A stretch of DNA of 22,128 nt. It comes from Candidatus Kapaibacterium sp. GTDB lineage: Bacteria > Bacteroidota > Ignavibacteria > Kapaibacteriales > UBA2268. The translations under genes were made by a program, and so were the position numbers. The notes under the pieces were generated by a model. That model had not been told where the DNA came from, did no database searches, and saw only the letters and a program-made list of their open reading frames with translations. This document shows positions 15,201 through 22,128 of this stretch, piece after piece; the first letter of the stretch is position 1; every line of letters starts with the position of its first letter. The stretch covers positions 1 through 22,128 of the forward strand of contig JAQIDA010000005.1 in assembly GCA_027858275.1 (NCBI GenBank), written 5' to 3'.

Positions 15201-17653
15201 TTATGATTAACGGCAACCGCTTTGAACTTGATATATTCGTCAGTTCCGTGATAGTAACCGGGTGATTTGATTCCGACAAAATGCTTCTTGCTGAATATTT
15301 GGAATTCGTTGACTCTGTTGACAGGTCTCCCGGTCGGGCCGAACACTGATATGAAACTGAGGCATTTGATTATTCCGCCGCTTTTCAAGTCAGCGGGGAG
15401 AATAAATTTCAGATCGCTCTTGCCGTCTTTATCCAACTTGCCGTTCATCATCTGATTGTCTTTTCGACTGTCTTTTATTGATGAATTTGAGAAATCGAAT
15501 TTTTCAAATTTCTTGCTGCGGAAAGGACTGTGTCGATAATGAATATCCGCCGTATATTTCAAATTCGCTGCTTTCGCTCCGAACAAATATTCGGCAAAGA
15601 TATTTGTTTTCGCTGTTTCGCCGCTGAAATAAGATTCTTTGGAATTCTTGAGAATTACGCGAATTTTGTCCGGCACAAAGTCCTCGACATTGAATCGATA
15701 TGTACCTATCAGCTTGTCGCTGCCGTTATATAGGTAAAATCCGTATTCTCCGGTCATGGCGTATGTCGGGAAGCTAACAGCGAGATCAATCATGCCTTCG
15801 GCATTGAGCTTCAATTTATACTCCTCGTAGATATTACCGCGAGGAGTCAGAACTTTGGCGATAATCGGCATATCTTTGACGATCCCGAGTTGCTCGTTAC
15901 GCAAAATTGCCGCTATATGCGCGGTTTCGCCCGGACGATAAAGATTTCTGTCCGAGTAAATAAACGCTTTTATATCACCGTAGAAAGTATATTTACCGCC
16001 CACATCATAGCGAGAAGTTTCAATAATAGTTTCTTTCAGATCAACATAATTGAAATCTTCTCCCTTTTCGACCAGAATCATCCGCGGAGTGAATTCCTTG
16101 AAAACTTTCGCGGTTTCATTGAATTTTACAACGCCGTCTTCGCCGCTTGTGCCGGACAGAATCGTCTGATTATTATTCGATATAATTTTGACTTTCGCGC
16201 CGCTTATGTTAGATGCGTGTTCAATAGAATTAACAAAGACAGTGAAATCATTATCCCCTTTTTTGGCAATCACAGCCAAATCAGACAGCACAATAATCTT
16301 AGAATCACTGATCCAGCGGTCTTCCTCGGAACTGACTTTGATTATATAAACGCCCTTAGATTTTTCTTTCAGCAGTGAATCCGGATTGACATAAAAATAT
16401 TCTGACCAATTTTTGCCGTTGTTGATTTTTCGTTTTCCGCGATATATCTCTTTGCCGTAGTTAGATGCGTAATAGCTTGTCCCGTAATAATTATTCTCGT
16501 TATAATACATCGAGTTGTTGCTTGTTGTGAAAAACAGGAGGTTGTTTTTAAAGATACGCTGTAAAACAATTTCCGCCTCGCCGATATTCACGGTATTAAC
16601 CTTTAGATTGCGCTGCCCGCCGAGCATCATATATTTCCCTTTCCCGTCGGCGAAACGTATCGACGGATTCAGATCAACGAGTGAAACAATTTGCTCGAAA
16701 TCGTCTTCTAGTTCACCGCCGAATAAGCCCGGCATCCCCTTTTTTACTTTGACTTCAATTTCTTTGGTTCCTGTGAAATCGCCCGTAATCCTGATTGAAT
16801 TATCTGTTGCCGTAAAATTCAGATCTTTCCCTGCGGAAAGTTTGATATATTTCTTTAGCTTTTTCTCATCAACAGTTTGAGTCACTCTGATATTTATCCA
16901 GCCGCTAAGACCGTCGTGACCTGCAGCGATACCGGTTATTGCAAGTTTAGCGAGTGGAGGGAGCTTGTAATCAAATTCCATATCGTCTTCCAAAGGATTT
17001 CCTGCATAGACACACTTCATCCCTTTTTTTACGATCAGCTTCAGCGATTGAGTATCTTCGGTTTGTCTCAGATTCCCGAGATTAACAGCGATCAGATTAG
17101 ATTTATCCTTGCTGACAATTTTGTATCCGCTTGTTTTTTCACCGTTAATTCCGATGAACAAATAATCTTTGAGCATTCCGGGCGAAACAGGATAATTAAA
17201 TTTTATATTGGCCTGAATGCTGACCGTGTATGATTTGCCGGCAATTCCTGTCCAGAAGAACTCAACTTGTTCAACTTCAAAATCAGCTGTTTTGAACGAT
17301 TGTGTTTCGAAATCAGAGGAAAGTTCGGAATTATAAAGCACTTTGTCACTGACTTTGACTGTATACTCCCTCATAGGCTCAAGTTTGTGATCGGGAGAAA
17401 ATACGAGAGTATTAGCGGAAGTCCATTTATACATTCCTGAGATTTGAGGCTCAAATTGTAAGAATTCACCTTTGATCCATTCACCCTGCTGATCAGTCGG
17501 TGCCAGATCTTTAGAGAATTTGATTTCCACGGCACTGATATTATTCAGCTCCCCGCTAGTATTAATTTCCTCTATGCTTACCTGATTGCCGCCGAGGCAA
17601 CTCGTAATAAAAACTGACAATAAAATAAGCGCGACAGCTCTAAATTCTCTCAC
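12251..17653 (-). CDS. yfhM: Bacterial alpha-2-macroglobulin lipoprotein (YfhM-like)
   Basis: This is an 1800-residue periplasmic protease-trap protein. It starts at a GTG with GAGGAG six bases upstream. Residues 1-19 form a lipoprotein signal peptide with lipobox ITSC, acylated at C19. Macroglobulin-like domains follow, with FIYSDRNLYRPGE at about residue 565-580 and LAVVDEGILQI at about 1050. The A2M domain is seen in LKTDSKGKVTVPVTVPQFNGE and FMTKGDSLIMPV. The thioester site is C1338-I-E-Q1341 in GYPHGCIEQTVSKLFPQ. An alpha-helical thioester domain and a receptor-type C-terminal region follow. In the family, cleavage of a bait region makes the thioester capture the attacking protease. The E. 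coli homologue is next to pbpC, and here pbpC is one gene downstream, so protection and repair of the cell wall is the likely shared task. Length and motifs appear complete. Lys and Ser content is high, as expected of a multi-domain beta protein. Confidence 0.95.
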   Translation of the reverse strand: MREFRAVALILLSVFITSCLGGNQVSIEEINTSGELNNISAVEIKFSKDLAPTDQQGEWIKGEFLQFEPQISGMYKWTSANTLVFSPDHKLEPMREYTVKVSDKVLYNSELSSDFETQSFKTADFEVEQVEFFWTGIAGKSYTVSIQANIKFNYPVSPGMLKDYLFIGINGEKTSGYKIVSKDKSNLIAVNLGNLRQTEDTQSLKLIVKKGMKCVYAGNPLEDDMEFDYKLPPLAKLAITGIAAGHDGLSGWINIRVTQTVDEKKLKKYIKLSAGKDLNFTATDNSIRITGDFTGTKEIEVKVKKGMPGLFGGELEDDFEQIVSLVDLNPSIRFADGKGKYMMLGGQRNLKVNTVNIGEAEIVLQRIFKNNLLFFTTSNNSMYYNENNYYGTSYYASNYGKEIYRGKRKINNGKNWSEYFYVNPDSLLKEKSKGVYIIKVSSEEDRWISDSKIIVLSDLAVIAKKGDNDFTVFVNSIEHASNISGAKVKIISNNNQTILSGTSGEDGVVKFNETAKVFKEFTPRMILVEKGEDFNYVDLKETIIETSRYDVGGKYTFYGDIKAFIYSDRNLYRPGETAHIAAILRNEQLGIVKDMPIIAKVLTPRGNIYEEYKLKLNAEGMIDLAVSFPTYAMTGEYGFYLYNGSDKLIGTYRFNVEDFVPDKIRVILKNSKESYFSGETAKTNIFAEYLFGAKAANLKYTADIHYRHSPFRSKKFEKFDFSNSSIKDSRKDNQMMNGKLDKDGKSDLKFILPADLKSGGIIKCLSFISVFGPTGRPVNRVNEFQIFSKKHFVGIKSPGYYHGTDEYIKFKAVAVNHKDHAIKNFKAKVELVRMEWKTVIKNRWGSHYYYASERKEVPVWDRKMTFGSKPADISVRVSRSGMYKLKIYKQGEKDFQFVDFYAYSWSSGAAASFETDKEGRVEIVTDKKSYEPGEKAKILFTCPFAGKLLVTTERMGTFDYRYIDIDKSRSAEIELEIKDEFMPNVYISATLFKKHSVNRNVPFLVGHGYASIKVEKKSNILPLTIKAPKKIKPNRKVNITLTSLPEKNINVTLAVVDEGILQIKNFPTPDPYEYMYAKRALGVISYDIYKMLLPEIRLASSAPGGGYGKMKSELKKRTNPFAGKRFKLFAFWSGILKTDSKGKVTVPVTVPQFNGEARIMAVAVSGSRFGSADKYMKVADDIILAPQIPRFMTKGDSLIMPVTAMNTTSKSKKIKINLSVEGPLKVTSKKTQSITIAPNGSAKTTFAIKAENIGNAVINIKTSGAAKVKEKIDIGIRPNSPLISETGAGSIKSGNTKTLEIPDGFIKKTQHTNLTISRFPAVKFAKHLKYLVGYPHGCIEQTVSKLFPQLYFGDLAKAVASDLYRRRNPAYYIKEGIRKIESMQMYDGAMSYWQGGSYHSWWGSVYAAHFLTEASKAGYSVSKTVKKDLLKFLAQKAKDKSLYNYNWYRGGNLTITKIAKKEIIYSLYVLALAGKADISTMNYYKARPNLLPGDSKYLLAGAYALAGKWNAYYDILPKSFKPERSKRLTGGSFDSEIRANAIMLNVLLEVEPSNVQIPHIIRYLTKNAGKMYSTQERSFVFLALGKAAKNLDNSTTKVGIYADGKKIGTFSGKTLSLKDKKLNSDAKIKLKASGKGEVYYFWSREGLKYDGKIKEIDNEMKVRRIFYDYASGKKITNNKFAQGQLVVCEITLTGRNRSADNIAINDLIPAGFEIENPRLSDNNRLGTNNNMSTFKPDHMDIRDDRLILFGKLSASAERSYSYLLRAVNQGVFYLPPISADAMYDNEFRSVHGGGKCWIGE

Positions 17654-17756
17654 GGCAAACTCCTCAAAAATATAATTTCAGTTGATTTACAGAATAATGC
17701 AACAATATAAGAAAAAATGGGAGTTCTTCATAAAAAAACGGGCAATAATTTTCATC

Positions 17757-17977
17757 CGCCCTGAAAGGGCAGTTTGATTTTGTCCGGGGTATCGCATCTG
17801 GACCTTGCTTAAGTAAAGTTCACTGAGCGGAGTCGAAGTGTCTTATGTCGTCTCCACTCTTTTTCGAACGTCGAAGACACTTCGACTCCGCTCAGTGACC
17901 GAAAAAGGCTTAAGCCAACGGCATTGGGGCAACGCCACGGGTCGAGACAACAGGTGATTCGCGCCCTGAAAGGGCAG
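17757..17977. repeat. Composite palindromic element bounded by direct repeats
   Basis: The 16-base sequence CGCCCTGAAAGGGCAG occurs at 17757-17772 and again at 17962-17977. Each copy contains a GCCCT/AGGGC hairpin. Between them lie the long inverted repeat at 17820-17898, the perfect palindrome GGCTTAAGCC (17907-17916) and a GGC-x-TTG/CAA-x-GCC hairpin (17920-17936). No open frame here looks like a gene. This accounts for most of the 413-base gap between the alpha-2-macroglobulin and trmO genes; 17654-17756 is the AT-rich leader of the former, in which I see no clear promoter. Confidence 0.7.
17820..17898. repeat. 25-bp perfect inverted repeat (copies 2 and 3 of the dispersed repeat)
   Basis: Bases 17820-17844 are exactly complementary to 17874-17898 across a 29-base spacer. 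Each arm is itself a copy of the dispersed repeat found at 4946-4972 and carries its own small CACT/AGTG hairpin. Two inverted copies separated by a short spacer form the arrangement known as a REPIN in other bacteria, which is mobilised by RAYT (TnpA-REP) transposases. No such transposase lies in the window. Confidence 0.85.
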
Positions 17978-17995
17978 CTTAATCTTTTTACAGAC

Positions 17996-18032
17996 AAAAA
18001 AAATACTCGCCGGATTATCTCCGACGAGTATT
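17996..18032 (-). terminator. Rho-independent terminator of trmO
   Basis: On the minus strand a 12-pair stem (18002-18013 with 18021-18032) encloses a seven-base loop and is followed by six T residues (complement of 17996-18001). One pair (10th from the base, 18010 and 18024) is G-U in minus-strand RNA but a C-A mismatch on the plus strand, so the hairpin suits the trmO transcript. It starts about 35 bases after the trmO stop. Confidence 0.9.
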
Positions 18033-18066
18033 CATAATCAGTCTGACCAAATTTCCGATGCCGACT

Positions 18067-18549
18067 TTAGCTGCCGAATCTACCGTCAGATTCGGCTACA
18101 TTGAAATTCTTGGCTTTGTTTTCCAACCATCCGATACGTTCAACTTTGCGACAGTCAATGTTCGGTATATACGGTTTGATGTCGATTAGGGGAGTGCCGT
18201 CTATGATGTCCATATCTTCAATATTAAGAATCCCGACTTTTATATCAATCAATCTGACAATCGACAGCCCGATTTGATTTGGTCGCCGTGGAGACCGCAC
18301 TGCAAAGACCCCGTGTTTTTTATCGTCAAGAAAAGGCTTACACAACAAATCACAGCCTTCGGACAGATGAAATTGATAAATTAAAAAGATATGCGAAAAC
18401 TCGTCAAGATCGCGCAGACCGTCGATATATTCAGGAAATATCTCAATATGACCTTTGATTCCCTTGCCTCCTGAAGTTTGGATCGGCATATTCTCTTTTT
18501 GAGTAAAAGGACTGTGGATTAGACCTATGGGATTAAATATTATTGACAT
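18067..18549 (-). CDS. trmO: tRNA (N6-threonylcarbamoyladenosine37-N6)-methyltransferase TrmO-like
   Basis: This is a 160-residue protein of the TsaA/YaeB/TrmO family. The E. coli member uses S-adenosylmethionine to methylate t6A37 of tRNA-Thr in the cytoplasm. Family features in order are FNPIGLIHSPF (residues 5-15), GGKGIKGHIEIF, LRDLDEFSHIFLIYQFH, HGVFAVRSPRRPN-x-IGLSIVRL and DGTPLIDIKPYIPNID. It has the N-terminal barrel domain but lacks the longer C-terminal extension of the E. coli protein (about 235 residues), as many homologues do. The usual RPNPIGLS motif reads RPNQIGLS here. The ATG has CGGAG about nine bases upstream. It is a single gene ending at its own terminator and divergent from dnaE. 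The tRNA target is inferred from the family. Confidence 0.9.
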   Translation of the reverse strand: MSIIFNPIGLIHSPFTQKENMPIQTSGGKGIKGHIEIFPEYIDGLRDLDEFSHIFLIYQFHLSEGCDLLCKPFLDDKKHGVFAVRSPRRPNQIGLSIVRLIDIKVGILNIEDMDIIDGTPLIDIKPYIPNIDCRKVERIGWLENKAKNFNVAESDGRFGS

Positions 18550-18741
18550 ACTGCTGACTCCGCGATTTGGTTGATTGTCCTTGCCGGTTTAAATTAAGAA
18601 ATATTCGGCAATAAACAACTCCAAACAGATTGTGTATTCATTGTGTAAATCAATCTTATAAATGTTGAAAACCTCATGCGGAAAATTACTATTTTTGCAT
18701 ATTGAAATAATAGATTTTGGAACTTCACGAGTTTATCAAAT

Positions 18742-21700
18742 ATGCCTGATTTTGTACATCTTCACAACCATACTCATTATTCACTTTTGGATGCCGCGAC
18801 AACGCCGCAGGAATTGGTCGACGCTGCTGTCGCCGACGGCCAAAAAGCAATTGCAATTACTGATCACGGAGTTATGTTCGGTTGCTACGAATTCTATAAA
18901 GTCGCGAAAAAAGCAGGAATCAAACCGATTATTGGTTTTGAGGCATATCTTGCCGCAGGCTCTCGTTTTGACAAGCCGTCGCGAAAAGCCAAAGAAAAAA
19001 ATTATTATCATCTGGTGCTTCTCGCTAAAAATCAGCAGGGCTATCACAATCTGATGAAACTGTCGTCACTCGGTCACACCGAAGGCTTCCATTATAAACC
19101 GCGTATAGACAAAGAATTGCTCGAAAAGTACAGCGAAGGATTAATCGTATTGTCCGCCTGTATTGCCGGAGTTGTCAACGCACATCTGATCAACGGTGAC
19201 TACGAGGAAGCCAAAAAAGAAGCTAAGTATTTCAAAGATCTGTTCGGAGATGATTTCTATATAGAATTGCAGAACCACAGCTTGATCGATGACCAGATTA
19301 TTTTGCGGGATGCCCCGCGTATTGCTCAAGAACTTGATATAAAAGTTGTGGCGACAAATGATATTCATTATTTGAAAAAAGAACATGCAATAGCTCATAA
19401 TGTTCATCTGTTGATAAGAGATTCCACTTCAGCGAACTCAGGAACAATCGATATACAAAAATTGAAATATCGCACCCCTGAAATGTATTTTAAAACCGCA
19501 AAACAAATGGCGGAACTCTTCAAAGATACTCCCGAAGCATTGTCTAATACCCTCGAAATTGCCGACAAATGCAATATGGAAATTGATACAACTTTGCAAA
19601 TGCCGGTTTTCCCGATTCCGCCGGAATCTAAATCCGAGACACTTGCCGACTATCTTGAAGAGCTTACTTATAAAGGGCTTAAAGAACGTTACGACGAGAT
19701 TACTCCTGAAATTAAAGAACGAGCCGAATATGAGCTTAGAGTTATCAATGACATGGGCTTCCCGGGATATTTCCTAATTGTGGAAGATTTCATTCGGGCT
19801 GCTGTTGAACTTGGTGTCCGAGTTGGTCCGGGTCGCGGTTCTGCCGCCGGTAGTCTTGTTGCTTTTGCTCTGAAAATCACCAATGTCGATCCGCTGGAAT
19901 ACGATCTGCTGTTCGAACGTTTCTTGAATCCCGAACGCGTAAACATGCCTGATATTGATATTGATTTTGCAGACGACAAGCGCGATATAGTGATCCAATA
20001 TGTGAAACAGAAATATGGTGAAGAAGCTGTTTCGATGATTATCACTTTCGGTAAATTGTCTACCAAAGCAGTGCTAAAAGATGTCGGACGAGTGATCGGC
20101 ATTCCGCACGGCGACATCAATGCTATAAATCGTGATATTCCCTCAAACGGCGGAAAAGTTACTCCTTTGAAGAAGGCAATTAATTTGCCTGAGCTGGCTG
20201 ACTTGAAAAACAGTCATGATCCAAAAATCCGTGAGTTGATTGATTATTCATTGATTCTCGAAGGGAAATATCGCAATTGCTCAACTCACGCCTGTGGAGT
20301 TGTTATCGCTCCGGGACCGATCAGTGATTTTGTCCCTTTGTACAAGTCTGCCAAAACCAAAGACGCCGGAGTTGATGTTGTATCTCAGTATAATATGGCA
20401 AACATTGAGGACGCCGGCCTGCTGAAAATGGATTTTCTCGGGCTTCGCACTCTGTCTATCATAGAGAACACACTGACTATGATCTATGATAATTACGGCA
20501 AAAAAATTGATATAGATAATCCGGAAGACCTCAGCCTTCACGATCAAGCGACCTATGACCTTCTGTCAAACGGTGACACACAGGCTGTGTTCCAGTTTGA
20601 ATCTCAGGGAATGCAGGAATATTTGAAACAATTGAAACCGCAAAATCTTGAAGAGCTGACTGCCATGAATGCCCTCTATCGTCCGGGACCGATGGGCAAT
20701 ATCCCCGAATTTATCGACAGAAAACATGGCCGAAAACCTATTGAATACCTTGCTCCGATAATGGAAAAGTCCTTGAAAAATACTTACGGAATCATCGTGT
20801 ATCAGGAACAGGTTATGCAATTGGCAAGGGATATCGGAGGATTCTCGCTCGGCGGAGCCGATCTTTTGCGCCGTGCTATGGGTAAAAAGAAAAAAGATGT
20901 GATGGCTGCCCAAAAGCCTAAATTTCTCGTAGGAGCAGCGGAGCATAATATTTCTGAAAAAATCGCGATTGAGATATTCGAATTGATAGAAAAATTTGCT
21001 GAGTACGGTTTCAATAAATCCCATTCTTTGGCATATTCATATCTCGCCTATCAGACTGCATGGCTAAAAACGCACTATCCTGCTGAATTCCTTGCCGCCA
21101 ACATGACAGCTGAACAAAATGATCAGGACAAGGTTGTAAAACTAATAGAAGAAGCCGCCAAATTTGATTTGGAAGTAGTCCCTCCGGACGTTAACAAATC
21201 TTTTGCCGGAGCCCACGCTCACGGTAATAAAATCTTCTTTGGCTTAGCTGCCATCAGAAATGTCGGGACCGGAGCTGTAGACGGAATGATTGAAGTACGC
21301 AAGGACAAGCCGTTTACTTCCTTCTTTGATTTTGTGTCGCGAGCCGATACCAAACTCATTAATCGCCGTGCGCTTGAAGCTTTGGTGTGCGCAGGTGCTT
21401 TCTCCGGATTTGAGGACAACAATCGAGCCGCTCAATTCGAAGCAATTGATTCAGCTTTGGAATATTCAAAATCATTACACAATTCTAAAAATGAAGATAC
21501 GGATTCACTTTTTGGAGAATCTGCCGAAGCCGCGCCCATAGAGCCGAAGCTGGAGAATATACCTGATTGGACTGAAAGGGAACGTCTCACAAAAGAGAAA
21601 GAAGTGCTTAGTTTCTATATCAGCGGCAATCCGATGGAAAGATTCCGACCATATATTGATTCATTCGGCAATCTGAAATTGGATGATTTCAACAGTAAAA

Positions 21701-22128
21701 TGCTCGGCAATTCAGCCATTATTTGCGGCATGATAACACATATACGCACTCAGTTTGACAATAAGGGAAATAAGATTGCGTTCGCCACTGTCGAAGATTT
21801 CAACGGTAAAGGCCGGTGTATCCTTTGGAGTCAATCATATAAAAAATTCGGGCATCTACTCGAAGAGGATAAAGTCGTCGTCGTTGAGGGCAAATCAAAA
21901 TTTGAAAACGAGGAAATTACTTTATATGCTGATAAAATCACAATTGTCGAAGATTACGTTCGAGAGCATGCCACAGGCTACAGCATAAGAATCAATCTGG
22001 AAGAAATCAATTTGACGAAAATCAATAATTTCAACACAATTTGTAACGACGCTTCCGCCGTCAGCAAAATTACATTCACTTTATACGATAAAAAGGAAAA
22101 ATATATGAGGCGATTGTTTGCCAGAGAA
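18742..22128 (+). CDS. dnaE: DNA polymerase III alpha subunit, 3' end cut by window
   Basis: The frame is open from the ATG at 18742 to the last base, giving 1129 residues of the replicative polymerase. The N-terminal PHP domain (1 to about 280) begins MPDFVHLHNHTHYSLLD and keeps what look like all metal ligands: H6, H8, H42 (ITDHG), E67, H90, C140, D207 and H209 (NDIHYL). The palm carries GPGRGSAAGSLVAF and the catalytic aspartates D406 and D408 (PDIDIDFADDKRD) and D564 (KMDFLGLRTL). HACGVVIAPGP and the finger sequence MNALYRPGPMGN are present. A helix-hairpin-helix region and an OB-fold (ICGMITHIR, ATVEDFNGKGRCILW) follow near the end. The end of the C-terminal domain is missing. No clear ribosome binding site precedes the ATG, but the start agrees with the family N-terminus. 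It is divergent from trmO across 192 bases in which I see no certain promoter. Confidence 0.97.
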   Translation, partial: MPDFVHLHNHTHYSLLDAATTPQELVDAAVADGQKAIAITDHGVMFGCYEFYKVAKKAGIKPIIGFEAYLAAGSRFDKPSRKAKEKNYYHLVLLAKNQQGYHNLMKLSSLGHTEGFHYKPRIDKELLEKYSEGLIVLSACIAGVVNAHLINGDYEEAKKEAKYFKDLFGDDFYIELQNHSLIDDQIILRDAPRIAQELDIKVVATNDIHYLKKEHAIAHNVHLLIRDSTSANSGTIDIQKLKYRTPEMYFKTAKQMAELFKDTPEALSNTLEIADKCNMEIDTTLQMPVFPIPPESKSETLADYLEELTYKGLKERYDEITPEIKERAEYELRVINDMGFPGYFLIVEDFIRAAVELGVRVGPGRGSAAGSLVAFALKITNVDPLEYDLLFERFLNPERVNMPDIDIDFADDKRDIVIQYVKQKYGEEAVSMIITFGKLSTKAVLKDVGRVIGIPHGDINAINRDIPSNGGKVTPLKKAINLPELADLKNSHDPKIRELIDYSLILEGKYRNCSTHACGVVIAPGPISDFVPLYKSAKTKDAGVDVVSQYNMANIEDAGLLKMDFLGLRTLSIIENTLTMIYDNYGKKIDIDNPEDLSLHDQATYDLLSNGDTQAVFQFESQGMQEYLKQLKPQNLEELTAMNALYRPGPMGNIPEFIDRKHGRKPIEYLAPIMEKSLKNTYGIIVYQEQVMQLARDIGGFSLGGADLLRRAMGKKKKDVMAAQKPKFLVGAAEHNISEKIAIEIFELIEKFAEYGFNKSHSLAYSYLAYQTAWLKTHYPAEFLAANMTAEQNDQDKVVKLIEEAAKFDLEVVPPDVNKSFAGAHAHGNKIFFGLAAIRNVGTGAVDGMIEVRKDKPFTSFFDFVSRADTKLINRRALEALVCAGAFSGFEDNNRAAQFEAIDSALEYSKSLHNSKNEDTDSLFGESAEAAPIEPKLENIPDWTERERLTKEKEVLSFYISGNPMERFRPYIDSFGNLKLDDFNSKMLGNSAIICGMITHIRTQFDNKGNKIAFATVEDFNGKGRCILWSQSYKKFGHLLEEDKVVVVEGKSKFENEEITLYADKITIVEDYVREHATGYSIRINLEEINLTKINNFNTICNDASAVSKITFTLYDKKEKYMRRLFARE

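Noticed and set aside
15890..16378. A 162-codon plus-strand open frame
   Set aside because: It is antisense within the macroglobulin domains and shows no motif or start signal.

Overview
This 22 kb window is a moderately AT-rich chromosomal segment, probably from an FCB-group bacterium (Bacteroidota, Ignavibacteriota or Kapabacteria-like). The main reason is that two secreted proteins (1632-4847 and 5183-6538) end in type IX secretion (T9SS) C-terminal sorting domains. Several genes have good Shine-Dalgarno sequences (AAGGAG, GAGGAG, GGGAG), which is less typical of Bacteroidia and leans the guess towards Ignavibacteria/Kapabacteria. That finer placement is an inference. HydE suggests an anaerobic or facultative lifestyle with an [FeFe] hydrogenase elsewhere in the genome.

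Layout: 1-179 (minus) is the 5' end of an exported propeller-like protein. 309-1403 (minus) is hydE. 1632-4847 (plus) is a 1071-residue surface protein made of ten disulfide-type PKD-like repeats, one PKD domain and a T9SS tail. It ends at a strong bidirectional terminator and converges on a minus-strand block. That block holds, in transcription order from the right: an alpha-2-macroglobulin lipoprotein (12251-17653), a Tat-exported metallophosphoesterase (11345-12178), penicillin-binding protein 1C (8849-11158), tail-specific protease Prc (6565-8694) and a T9SS-tailed propeller protein (5183-6538). Further right, trmO (18067-18549, minus) diverges from dnaE (18742 onward, plus, cut by the window end).

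Functionally, the central block is a cell-envelope group. Bacterial alpha-2-macroglobulin and PBP1C are a known pair, thought to trap attacking proteases and repair peptidoglycan. Here a periplasmic metallophosphoesterase sits between them, flanked by inverted copies of a small repeat. Prc adds periplasmic protein and peptidoglycan-enzyme turnover.

The noncoding gaps are the most unusual part. Four of them (4907-5182, 11159-11344, 12191-12250, 17654-18000) hold short palindromic repeats of several families. One family has a compensated A-T to G-C pair change between copies. Another creates a false N-terminal extension on pbpC. I found no CRISPR array, transposase, tRNA, rRNA or prophage gene, and no clear new multi-gene system. 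The strongest leads are the repeat mosaic and the phosphoesterase inserted between alpha-2-macroglobulin and PBP1C.
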